The position numbers and the translations under genes were made by a program. From positions 14,743,412 through 14,807,411 of the forward strand of contig NC_049988.1 of the NCBI RefSeq assembly GCF_000003815.2: 64,000 bases of DNA, in the 5' to 3' direction. Below, one piece after another: positions 1 through 11,372 of this stretch. Each line of letters begins with the position of its first letter. Positions within the stretch are counted from its first letter, which is position 1. The notes under the pieces were generated by a model that did no database searches, had not been told where the DNA came from, and saw only the letters and a program-made list of their open reading frames with translations. This DNA is from Branchiostoma floridae. Its lineage: Eukaryota; Chordata; Leptocardii; Amphioxiformes; Branchiostomatidae.

Positions 1-77
1 TGTAAGAAGACCACATTCAGAAGAAGACCTCATTTTATGGGTTCCTTGAGTGGTCTTCTTGATATATAGTTTGACTG

Positions 78-437
78 CAGGGCTCGAAATACTGGGTGCA
101 TGTGCACCCAGGTTCACCCAAAATTGGAACTGTGCACCCAATTTTTTTCAGTGGGTGCACAGGGTGCACCCAAATATTTTCTTAGGTTTATGTATGGAAA
201 GATAACATGTATACTAGTATACATCATATTCTTGACATCTAAGTGTTAGAAAGATAATAAAAATATCTGTCATGTTACTTGTTTAAGAATTTGGTAGCTT
301 GTAACTAAGTTTTGTTACTAGTTTTTTTTTACATAATACTTAAATTTAAGTGGTGCACCCAAAATTTTTTGGTGCACCCAATTTTTTAAGCTGGGTGCAC
401 CAGTGCACCTAATCCCAAAAATGAATTTCGAGCCCTG
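78..437. mobile_element. MITE-like element with GTGCACCC motifs and 13 bp terminal inverted repeats
   Basis: Ends are CAGGGCTCGAAAT (78-90) and its exact inverse ATTTCGAGCCCTG (425-437), flanked by a 5 bp direct repeat GACTG (73-77 and 438-442). The interior is rich in GTGCACCCA in both orientations. It has no coding capacity. It abuts the acceptor region of the first DDX42 exon seen here. Confidence 0.75.
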
Positions 438-464
438 GACTGTATCTCATATTTTTTTCGACAG

Positions 465-3400
465 GCTAATGAAGACGTTCAGCAGATAGTTGAGATCTTC
501 CCGGCAGGTCCACCCAAGTGGCAGTGGCTGACCAGGAGACTGGTGGAGTTTACTTCAGGTAGTGCAGCAACACATGTTTGTATTAAAGGCATTACCACAT
601 AGTGCTATGGTCATTCCCCCACACCGTCTATCATACAGTAAAAACCTCCTCTGGCTTGACCAAAAAGTGTGGCAGAATCATCGATGCGACGATGTTGGCC
701 ACCTCAATCTGAAGAAGAAGAAGAAGAGTTCTGCAGCACAGGCTGTCTTTCGGTCCTTGCAGTAATGCAATAGACGTAATCCAAAACAGTTTGCACTGCA
801 GAAAATCACAGTAGATTTTATGAATCTATGTCCAATCAGAAAGATTGAAAAGGCTGTTCCAACAACTTTTTAAAACTCAGATTAAGAAAAGGCAAAGGAA
901 TACTGTAATTCACTTTATCTTCACGGTACCAAATTTTCACGGTCTGAGAAAATTGAACTTGTTCTCGGAACTAAATGTTCACTGTCGAGGCAAGTGCGCA
1001 TGAAAAAAGTCTGTGAATTATTTTTTATCGGTAATGATAAGTTCACGTTACAGTCGTCACGGTGAAAACCGTGAACATAACATTACAGTGAAAAAATCAG
1101 GAATTACAGTATCCAAAGGTAAAGCACTATAATGATATGATAAATATATGTACATTCTGGCTAATAGTGTTTGATTTGTGATGCCAGGCGTTAACACTTT
1201 CTTCTTCTGTTAGTTAATGATATTTGTATGTTAACAACTGATGGTTGATATACTGTTGTTTGTTCCAGTTGGCAGTGTTCTCATCTTTGTGACCAAAAAG
1301 GCCAACAGTGAAGAGCTGGCCTCCAACCTGAAGGCTCAAGACTTTGAAGGTAAATTGATATGTAATGTTAGTCTGATACAGGGCTATCTCTAGGACCCAT
1401 CCATTAAAATGTGAACCTCATGACATGAAATTGATGAAAAAATGTGTTATCGTAAGCTTAAATTGGGGCTACGAACAATGAGTGAAACTGAAAAAATTTA
1501 AAGGTGGACACAGCCCTGGTATGATGTTTCAGATAGCATCCACTAATCTTTCATTGGTGACTGAGAAGCCATCCTTGCAGTTGATGGAGAAAGCACTGGT
1601 TAGATATTTGTTTACCCTGCAGTACCTCATTTAACTGCCTGGGGATGCTCATAAATTTGATGGTGAAGCCAGCAAAATTGGACATACATATATATGCATA
1701 AAGCCAAGTTGTTGTTGTATGGGTGAGCTTCAACTACTGACCATCTGTAGAATTGTAGTTGAAGCTACAGCATTGCTCTACAAATCTATCCTCTTTTTCC
1801 CCCAAGCCGGTTTGCTCCACGGAGACATGGACCAGAGTGAGAGGAACAAAGTTATCTCTGACTTCAAGAAGAAAACCATCCCAGTAATGGTAGCTACAGA
1901 TGTGGCAGGTAAAGTAACAACTTGATACATGTCATTGACTGTATGTTGTCGCAGTATCATGTATGTAAAAAGGACTGATGGTCTATCAAAAAAATGTATG
2001 TACAGTAGATCTACTTCTATTAATGTGAATTACAACCTTTGCTAATAGTTACATTTGTATGACGTTACTATTTGTAGAAGTACACCACAATAAGGAAAAT
2101 CTAACTTCTTAGTCAATAGTTGGAACAGAATTCTCCTTACTGCTAAAAAAAACTAATTTTCCTGGCTGTGAGCTGCCATTTTGTGTTTCCACAATGTTGA
2201 CATATGTGTTTGATAGATAAACAATTTGAGCATTTCTTTTTCAGCTCGTGGTTTGGACATTCCCTCTATCAAGACTGTAGTGAACTATGACGTGGCTCGA
2301 GACATCGACACACACACCCACAGGATCGGTAGAACTGGAAGGGCTGGTAACAAAGTCACTGATGTTTCTTCTCTAAAAACAAGTTCAGACCTTATGTTTC
2401 AGGCTGTTCCAAGCTTGTGACATGACCAATACTCTTCATTTCCTTTTTTTTGTACTGGCAATATAAATAGTGCATGCCACAATACTCAAATAGTCCACTA
2501 GCAATTCCAATCAGAAAGGTTAGATTAGACAATAAATCATGTCAAAATGGTGGTGAGTCGTTGGGCAGCTAAGCTCAGTGGGCACGAGACTGGTTAGGCC
2601 TACATTTGTACATCACATTTCTTAACTGGGGTCCAGCCAGGCAGCTTTTGGGAACAAAAAGTATGATGTGAAAGAAATCAAACTACACGAGACGTAAGAA
2701 TAGTCATGGGCATTATTTATTATCAACATTTTTACGTTTCTATTTTTCGTTTCTACAAACAGCCAGGCCAGGCCCTGGTTTTGAAATGTGACGTTATCTT
2801 TAGACATTGTGTCCTTCGGAAAGGCACATAGTACAAATGTACATATAATACTGTACACCATTAATTGTACTCCACTGTTATCCCAGGTGAGAAGGGTGTG
2901 GCCTACACCTTGATAACCACTAAGGATGTGCACTTCGCCCCTCACCTGGTGAGGAACCTGGAAGGAGCCAATCAGAGAGTACCTGAGGAGCTCATGAACC
3001 TGGCCATGCAGGTAAAGTCTTTTTCACACTTTCTTGTTGTGTCTTTTGTAGGCTGAATTTGATAAAGCCGAGTTAATTAAGCTTTGATACATGGTGAATT
3101 CCAGTTGTCCGAATAAAGTAGAGGACTTTCAAGATGTTTTCTATGAGTATGAGTAATACGATCCTGAAAGAAGATACTTGTAGTTAAAATTTCATGACTA
3201 TGTTTGGATGAAATCTGATATTTCCAAGTGTGCTGCCAAGTGTTATATGGTCTTGAGAAACTTGTAAAATTGCAACAATTGTTTGGTCAACAGTTTTCTT
3301 TTTTTGTTTGTTTATCTTTTTAGATGTTTGTATTAATGCCTTTACCATGTACCGGTATACATTCTACATATGCATGTATGCTTATGTGAGTAAATGTGCT

Positions 3401-6400
3401 TTACAGAACAACTGGTTTAGGAAGAACCGGTTCAAGGGAGGACGAGGCAAGAAGATCACCGGCTTTCAGAAGAGAGAGAGACCTGGACTCGGGGCAGATG
3501 TAAGGACTACTCTAAGACTCAATATACTACATATAAGGCCTATAGAATTACTGTTAAAAGTTGTGCACCAAAGTTGTATTTTTTACTTTTTAGAATACAA
3601 TCCTTTATTAGGAGGCTGCCAAAAGTTTATTCTTCAACTACAAATAGTCTGAATGGGGCCCAAGAATAGCCTGAAGCAAGAGTAGGATAGATAATAGAAT
3701 AATAAATGTAGCACGCTGAAGCTCTGGTGGTATAGTCACATTGTATGAGCCGATGGGTGCATCAAAAGAGGTCATGGTAGGCCTAGGAAATCTTGGTTGG
3801 AGTGTGTCAGGAAGGATATCAAAGTACTGGTGTACAAATTGAACCCGCTGGACAGAGCTGCTTGGAAGCTTGATATGAAGACTAGCTGACTACTGCTCAC
3901 ACCTGTATCAAGGATCCCAGCAGCAGTATATTCATTGACAAATACAAACATATTACTACTACAGTCTCTCTCAACACTGTGTTATTTTTGCAACAGCTCA
4001 GTAGCGGAGGCGGCAAGAATGATGACTATGGGGAGGATGATGATGATGGGAACATGTCCGTCCCAATGACCTACAGCACCTTTGGAGGGGACAACGCTTA
4101 CTCTGCCGGCGCCAGTCGCACGGCCGCCGGACCCCAGAGTGACCGACTGTCTGCACTGAAAAGTGCCTTCATGGTAAATGTAACCTTCAAAATCTTGTAG
4201 ATTACTTGATGTTAGACTGATTGAACTGAAGATGTTGCTGCATCTATGGGTCTGTAGTTAGTGTAGAAGTTTTCAGAGGGGTCTCCAAGACATGTGATAT
4301 TTGGAACAAAGAATGGTGCTCTTGTTTTACAAGTTGCCAAAATGATGAACAGATATATATGAATATCACAGTGTGTCAATAGAGATTAGATATCCAGGTA
4401 GAGCATAACATAATATGAAATACTAGATCAAACAACTAGGTGAATTCTCAGTCACTGATGGAAGACAGTGGATGCTATCAAAAACGCCTAACTCTTTAGG
4501 CAATTTATCCAGTTTCTTGATTTACTTTGTCATGTAGTTACTACAATCCAGCAACTTTTCCTGCAATAGTAGGGGACCCCTTTGAAAGCTGTCATAATAT
4601 ACAATTTATCCACCTTCATCCCACAGACACAGTATAAGAAAAAGTTCCAGGTAGCCAGTGACTCTGCCAGGCCCACTTTTAAAGGCGGCAGCAGCCTGAG
4701 TACTGTAACAGGCGCCGGCGGGTTCAGCCGAGGGGCCAGTCTGCACACTGTGGGCTCACCTGGCTCTGAACCTGTGAGTTATGGGGCCTTGGAGAGGGGT
4801 CTTGGAACATGCTGGAATGGCACAAAGGAGAAAAATAAAAGAGAAATTTATCTATTTCATCTTTAGACTGCTGAGGGAACCATTCAACTTTTAAAAGTTG
4901 ATTTTCAAGGGGACTTGATATCCTGTGAACAGGACAAGACGTTTCAGTCAAGTCAAATTCATTCGGTCAAGTAGAGACAAAGGTGGACAACATAAAATAG
5001 ATCACATAAAATCTGCTGCATCAAAACAGAAATATTGTCCAATGCTCAAAGTCATTGCCATTCTAAGGTCAAATTGTCTTATTGTAGGTGACATTTAGAA
5101 ATGTTTCTAAAATTTATAACTCAAATGTGATTAGATCAATAGATGATTTGTATTTCCTTCAGCAATCATATTTTCAGCCTTTTTAATAGTCTCAAAAGAT
5201 AAATTTCTACCAGTATTGGAACAATTTGGTGTCAGAGGTGGGATTCATGATAAAATAAAGCTTAAAATCTTTTACCTATGCAGAAAATGTACCCACCAAC
5301 ACCTGGTATGAATTGTTTTACTTGCCATTCCCTTGGGTGTTCCAAAGACCCCTGAAAGGCCATGTGTGCGGTTACATCACTAACGCTTTATTACGCTTTA
5401 ATCACACAGAACACAGTGAACCAACAGTAAGCCACATACATGATTGGTGGCTAACACTTCTGCTGCTTTGCTGACTGGCATTGGAGAAAAACTTACAGCA
5501 CTATTGATTGTCTTGTGAGACTGACGAATGACTACTACATCACTTACAGTACCTCTCTGTAGACTCTAAGACTAAGAGCAGAATGCAACTTCTTGCTTTT
5601 ACCTTCAGTTGTGTTTTCTAAACTGCCTGTTTCTTTGTCCAAGCAGTCACTTCAAAATTTGATAAGCTATGATGTTTTTCTAACTGTTGATCTTAGTTCC
5701 AGATGAGTTATGAAGCTTGCCATTGGTCATATCCAATACCCAGCTGTACAATGTACTTTGAAGCCACTGAACACATAACAACCTGTATGCCCATGTAGGC
5801 CTACGTCACATTTCCCAACCGGGGCCAGGCTGGGCAGATATTGGGAACGAAAAGTATGATATAAAAGAAGCCAAACTACACAAGACGTAGAAAGAACAGC
5901 TGTGGGCACTATTGTGGATACATGTATTTCTACGTAACTATACATTTCTATTTTCACAAACAGCCTGGCTGGGACCCGATTTGAAAATGTGACATTAGCC
6001 TTAGTCTCCTAGGGGAGTGAACACTGAATGCCACCTGTGACTTTGGTTCCAATTTTTTTTTGGTTTACTGTCACTCAAGTTTTCTGCACTCATGGTCAAG
6101 ATGTTTATCTTCATGGACTAACATTTTGTATCTACATGTAGATAAAGTATTGTTGCTGTAACCATTGTCCTTGGTCCCCAGACGCAGTACCAGAAAAAGT
6201 TCCGCCCGGCGAGCGATTCTGCCAAGCCTACCTTCAAAGGTGGCAGCAGTCTCAGCACAGTGTCGGGCGCGGGAGGGTTCACCAGTGGGGGCAGTCTCCA
6301 CACGGTGGAGCTGGCTACCAGCACACAGACAGCCTCACCAGGCACTGCCATTGTGAGTTGTGTGGCCTTGGAGTCAGGGTTGTTGATCTCCAAGACCACA

Positions 6401-9400
6401 GGGAATGCTTTGTACATGTTAGATTCATGTATTCCATGCATTTTTTAAGCAAAACCATCCCAGATTTGTTTTTTGGGGTTGCTATTTTCATTTCCAACTC
6501 AGAGTATGTTACACAAAAGTAGCATCCATTGTGTAATAAAGCAGTATCATTGTCTAAAACATGTATTTTATACTGACACTTTTTAGAAACATAAAATGCA
6601 CAAACAAATTCCACCAGCACACAGACAGCCTCACCAGGCACTGTAATTGTGAGTTGGGTGGCCTTGGATTCAGAGGGTTGTTGGTCTCCAAGACCACAGG
6701 GGACTGCTCTGTACATGTACATGTACTTGTTAGTTCAATGCATACCATGAAGCAAAGCCATCCCAGATTTTTTTGCATTTTTCATTTTCATTTCCAGTTC
6801 AGAGCTTACACAAATGTAGCATTCATTGTGTAATAAAACAGTATAACTTTCTAAAACTCTTAAGTATACTGACACTTTTTAGAAACATAAAATGCACGAA
6901 CAAATACCAAACTTACGTGCAGCGTTATTTTGATTTTCACATTTTAAAAAAGTCAGTCTGGGTAAAAGCTTTGAGTTGATGATGTAGTAGTCACAGTTTG
7001 TGGCCTGAACTAATTCTCTTGTAACGAAGGCTATCACAGTTTGTGTCTGAATTAGAATTTAATATACTTTACTTTTTTACTCAAACTATCCTTTGTTCCA
7101 ATTTTTTTTTCAGTGTATTTGTATGTAGATTCTCAAGCAGTTATGATGCTTGCTTATGGCAGTGGCAATATTTGTGCATACTACAGAAACAGCAACTTCC
7201 ATCTTGAATGTCTCTGCTGGTTGCAAGATCTGGCTGCAACAAATGTATTCAAATGATCCTACATTTTTCTTGCATCCTTTATTTTGTCTTGCCTTGCTTT
7301 ACATGATGTATGCACATTGCGGTTCTTTCTTTTTAACAGCTTGGGACCTGATTTACCTGTTTGTTTTACAAGAAGTAATCAATATGATTTGAAATTCTAA
7401 CATAATTAATGATGCACCTTTTTTATCTTGCCATATTTCTGCAGTGCTTTTCCTGTGATTACTTTGCATAGGTTCAATGTTGGTCAATGTTCAAAATATT
7501 TCACCAACACCAGAGCATATTTTCTTGTTGCTGACTACTTCTTTAATTTCAGCATTATGTTACGCGTTGAATGTTGATGCAAAGTTCATTGGTACAAGCG
7601 TCTCTTTGCATTTCTCTTGCTTGCATAGAAATCTATGTTCAACATCAACATCAAAGTCTTATTTTTTGTATTTATCGTCATCTGCGTCTTTTGGTTGTCA
7701 ATCAGACAAAGTATTTCTATTTGTGTGTCAGTCCTGGCATGACCACTCCTACAATCGTACTTTGTCTGACTGACAGTGAGGGATGCAGAGACAACTGCCC
7801 TGCACTGGGTTGTACAATTTGTAATTTGCTTTGCTTGCTTTGTGTTTTCACATTCATTTGTCCTTTCTTTTAGTGGTGGCGCAGAAATGAGTCAGTGACT
7901 TTGAGTGTGTAGCCATGATGTTTTGTTTACGATTGTTTCAATGATATTATGTTGATTAAGGTTAGACATAATAAAAGCAGTTACTCAAGCCAAATAGCAG
8001 TTACTCAAGTAACTAGATGTAATTTTTGAAATGTTAAGACATTTCAGGTAGCATCCACTATCAGTGTCATTGCTGAAAGGTATTGGATGCTACCATGCGA
8101 AACAACCTTTTCCAACATCATATCTAGTTGCTGAGTAACAGCTTTTTTGGCATAGGTTGTTGCAATGATTAAAAGACTTCTATTTCGTGTCCTCGGACAG
8201 AACCAATACCAGAGGAACTTCCAGTCTGCGAGCGACTCGAACAAGCCGTCCTTCAAAAGTGGGAGCAGCCTGAGCACAGTGGGGGCGCCTGGAGGCGTGG
8301 GGGGATTCCAGAGTGGGAGTAGCCTGAGTACAGTGAAGGCACCAGGAGGCATGTCAGGGTTTCAGAGTGGTACCAGTCTGAGTACAGTGAAGGCACCAGG
8401 AGGCATGTCAGGGTTTCAGAGCGGGAGCAGTCTGAGCACCGTGGGGACGTCGGGAAGTAAAGGAGGGTTCCAGAGTGCAGGCAGTCTCCACACGGTTAGC
8501 AGCCCTACTGGTCCCAGTGGCGGTGGAGGAGCAGACAAATTCGTGAGTACTATAAATCATTGTATACAAAAATGTAGTGATCATGCCTACCCTCATGGAT
8601 GGGAGTAATTGTTTCTGCGCCGTTTCTTTCTCTTCTTCTTCTTCTTCAAACAAATAAGGTCAATGACCTGGATCACATGGCTGTCACCATGGTTACTGGT
8701 TAAGTAGTAGACCAGGGTTGTTGCCAGCCCAAAATCATTTTCCATCCCCTTGATTTTGAATGGCTTTGGCGCAGCATTCCTAGGGGGGTCCGGAGGCATG
8801 GTCCCAAGGAAAAATTTGAAATGTAGACCCTCTGAAACACTATTTCCTGCATTTTGAGGGTTAAATTTTGCTCACGGGATGGATGGACAAAAATCTTTTC
8901 CGTCCCCAGCAGCAAAATTACTTCAAAGGACGGAAGGACAGGTGCTGGCTACAACCCTGTAGTAGACACCCTGTGGTGTTTGATTACAGAGCTGTAGTGA
9001 CTGGTCACCATCTATATGTATGAGTTTGTTAGGCTACATCATTTCCTTTAAATTGAGATGGTGTTGATGTAGCCACTGGTTCATCCTGCTGTTACCAAAA
9101 TGATAAGAACTTTTCCTAATGTATTATTTTCTCAATACATTTGCTAATAGAAAATATTTGCATTGAATGGCTTGCTTCTGTTGCAGACAAACTTTGCTGT
9201 TCCAAAGGACCCTGTCACCAGCCCTTCAGCACTGAGCAGAGCACACAATTCGCCAGGCAGCAGATTCGGCAGTTCCTCTGGTAGCAGCAGCAGTTCGCAC
9301 AGAGATCGGGACAGGGATCGCGATCGGCACAGGGATCACCACGACCACGACAGGAGTCGGGACCGCGACAGGGACCGGGACCGTGATCGGGACAGGCACC

Positions 9401-9549
9401 GGGATCGGGACAGAAACAGGGATCACGACCGCCACAGGCACGACAAGGACCGAGACAGGGACACTGACGGTTTCAAAGCGCCCGGCCCTGTATCGTCACC
9501 GCCAAGTTCAAAGCCACCAAAGTCAAAGAGAAGCAGATGGGACTCTTAG
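465..9549 (+). CDS. DDX42: DDX42 ATP-dependent RNA helicase, 3' part of gene (5' exons outside window)
   Basis: DEAD-box RNA helicase of the DDX42/SF3b125 type, nuclear and linked to U2 snRNP/spliceosome work. Exons read: 465-558, 1269-1349, 1807-1908, 2245-2346, 2887-3011, 3407-3499, 3997-4173, 4627-4773, 6182-6352, 8201-8542, 9187-9549. All have GT-AG borders and consistent phase, giving 598 residues if every exon is used. Visible motifs: FVTKKAN (motif IV region), [22 protein letters not shown] (motif V), [10 protein letters not shown] (motif VI). The DEAD box and P-loop must lie upstream of the window. After the helicase core comes a Gly/Ser-rich tail, then an Arg-Asp/His-Arg dipeptide stretch (9301-9470), ending [11 protein letters not shown], very like the vertebrate DDX42 C-terminus. 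Exons 4627, 6182 and 8201 are tandem copies of one exon. Introns hold several MITEs. Confidence 0.95.
901..1111. mobile_element. Tc1/mariner-type MITE (TA target site)
   Basis: TA-CTGTAATTC at 901-911 and GAATTACAG-TA at 1101-1111 form terminal inverted repeats with TA target duplication. The internal sequence repeats TTCACGGT-type motifs. It lies in a DDX42 intron and belongs to the same family as 16297-16492. Confidence 0.7.
2595..2802. mobile_element. Foldback/MITE repeat, copy 1 (CCGGCC-type ends)
   Basis: A roughly 200 bp block has imperfect inverted ends: CACATTTCTTAACTGGGG near 2615 against CCCTGGTTTTGAAATGTG near 2776-2793. The core reads GGGAAC-AAAAAGTATGAT and ACGAGACGTA. A close relative lies at 5796-5997 and diverged relatives near 26700, 61100-61225 and 62813-63155. 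It lies in a DDX42 intron. Confidence 0.6.
4627..4773 (+). other. DDX42: DDX42 duplicated exon, copy A (49 codons)
   Basis: The exon is phase 0 at both ends. It starts [19 protein letters not shown] and holds two F-x-x-G-x-SL-x-TV repeats. It is homologous to the exons at 6182-6352 and 8201-8542. The acceptor is CCACAG and the donor CCT|GTGAGT. Confidence 0.85.
5796..5997. mobile_element. Foldback/MITE repeat, copy 2
   Basis: Same element as 2595-2802 in the same orientation. It shares GGGAACGAAAAGTATGAT, the ACACAAGACGTAGA core and the AAATGTGAC end. It lies in the intron between DDX42 duplicated exons A and B. Confidence 0.6.
6182..6352 (+). other. DDX42: DDX42 duplicated exon, copy B (57 codons)
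   Basis: The exon is phase 0 at both ends. It starts [19 protein letters not shown], then [10 protein letters not shown] and [10 protein letters not shown], and ends TASPGTAI before GTGAGT. Its last ~35 bp and donor are copied again at about 6613-6655 within a tandem duplication. Confidence 0.85.
6317..6905 (+). repeat. Tandem duplication (~290 bp x2) including an exon donor site
   Basis: The block at about 6317-6612 is repeated at about 6613-6905. Both start in AGCACACAGACAGCCTCACC and run through the GTGAGTTG donor to ACATAAAATGCAC. The second copy duplicates the last part of DDX42 exon copy B and its donor without an upstream acceptor. Confidence 0.8.
8201..8542 (+). other. DDX42: DDX42 duplicated exon, copy C, with five 18-residue repeats
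   Basis: The exon is phase 0 at both ends. It starts [18 protein letters not shown], homologous to copies A and B. From 8252 to 8521 there are five exact-length 54 bp units encoding [10 protein letters not shown] plus a Gly/Pro-rich spacer, against two units in A and B. The exon therefore grew by internal in-frame repeat expansion. Confidence 0.85.
8713..8959. mobile_element. hAT-type MITE with perfect 8 bp target duplication
   Basis: Terminal inverted repeats are CAGGGTTGTTGCCAGC (8713-8728) and GCTGGCTACAACCCTG (8944-8959), with one mismatch. They are flanked by identical 8-mers TAGTAGAC at 8705-8712 and 8960-8967, the hallmark of hAT insertion. It has no coding capacity and lies in the last DDX42 intron. 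Confidence 0.85.
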
Positions 9550-11264
9550 ACATCCCTTCCTGTGTTTTTTTACTCTAATTGTGTCATGTATTATAAGGAT
9601 ATAACATGCTGTGACTGTGGAAGAGTAGCTGAGTGTTAGTATTAGATAGATTTTTCAGATATTGTGACAGTGTTTTACATTTACCAGTATATCAAATTTG
9701 TATGTGTACTTACTCAGCAAGGACAAGTACATGTAGTGTCCTATCCTAACTACTTGATTGTGTACAAATCACTTCATACAAACAAAAACTTTAACATCTT
9801 TTGTGGCTGCTAAATATAATGATTTGTTAGTGATGGAGTCAATGAAGATTTTGAGTTTCTTTGCACTGAGATTTTACATCATTCAGGACAATAGTGAGAA
9901 GTATATGATTGTATAGTACATCGTGATACGTTTTACAAACTACAGTTGTTGCAGCTGTCATAGTTTTTGTGTTACATTGCTGCATTTTGGTTCGTTTTGG
10001 GGGGCTTTGTATTTAATGTACATTTATAACAACTGCATTTGGTAAGCATGTTTTCTTGAATGTAGAACAACTTATAAGTAGATGAATTTTGAATAAACTT
10101 AAATGGTACATTGTACTTAGTAGGAAAATTTGAAAAGTGAAGTCCTGATATGTACTGTCATTCTCCAGAATTTTGCTAAAAATTCAAAAGATTTGCATAT
10201 CAAAGTAATGTCTTCCTTTTTGCTTCCAAAAATGTTGAACTTTTCTGTCATTGATGAATTGATATCTGATCATTGATGTCTTGGACTAAAAGTCGAAGGA
10301 AAATGGAAAAAAGCCTCAGCTTCTTTGTACATTGAGACAAAACCGATTTGATATTTTGCAAGAAGATATAGATGCCATGTAGACTTATCTTTCTATACAA
10401 AGTAGCCAAAGCCCTTGCTATGATGTGTACTGTGTTCTGAATGCAGTGAAAGATAGCTGTTAGAAATATCATAGGATGCAATTTTACTGATTTAAGTTGG
10501 TACTAATACATGTTATGTTTACAGTGTTGTTTTTTTCAGGGAAAGCACATCTTTTCATCCCTCAATTGTAAAATGTGGACTTCTTGTACAGAATTCTTTG
10601 ACAACAGAAATAGATTCTTCTACACTGTGGCTATTTGGAAAAGATTCCTGATACACCTTTATTCATGTCGTGTAACTTGAATGAAGATTACAAACCCAAT
10701 TTTCTATGTTACAAAAACGTTTCTATTACCTTGCCTTTGTTGCTGTACAGTCGTGTAAGGATGCATGTAGCTGTTATCCCTATACATTTCTTTACGATCT
10801 ATAAGAGCAACATACAAACAAACGCTGTAAGGTTACAGCACATTCATGTATCTTCTAATCGTTTGCCATAGGGTATCAAAATGTCAACAAAAACACTCAA
10901 TGAGTTAAAATAGAACACCCCAATACATTCCCTTTATAGCCAGAACATAGTTAAGTGCACGTGAGCGTACTTTACGTTCAGTTATAGATATATGACTTAG
11001 TTTATAACAAATCACAAAGAAACCATTACACAAACTTGTACATCAATTCAGTCAAAGCCAGAATATACAATGCCATTGTCTTAGATGATGGTTTTACCCC
11101 CAACGTGCATAGTATATATAAACTGTTACATTTATGGACATCGAACAGTCGAATCCCAATATACGTGAGGGACATGTATGTCGTTTTTTTTAATAAAGTT
11201 TTGTTAATAAGTCATGAAAAGTTACACGTATATAAAGTTTGTAACGTTTGAATCTAAACAAAAC
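9550..11264 (+). other. DDX42 3' UTR and intergenic DNA
   Basis: AT-rich sequence follows the DDX42 stop. An AATAAA at 10092-10097 is a plausible polyadenylation signal, about 540 nt downstream of the stop. Beyond about 10.1 kb I see no supported gene. The part near 11.0-11.37 kb probably includes the 3' UTR of the minus-strand C2 gene. Confidence 0.5.
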
Positions 11265-11372
11265 AACAAGATCGATCATCAAACTGATGTCCTAGAAAAA
11301 CTTTTTAAACTCTTTTAACGGCAGTCCATATCTGCCACATTGTGGCGTGACTAGGTTTTATATATACATGCA

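Noticed and set aside
3660..3930. Intron stretch resembling part of an endonuclease or transposon ORF
   Set aside because: No continuous frame or recognisable motif; too weak to call.
9226..9441. Minus ORF with PVPVPI repeats
   Set aside because: Antisense shadow of the Arg-Asp dipeptide repeat in the last DDX42 exon.
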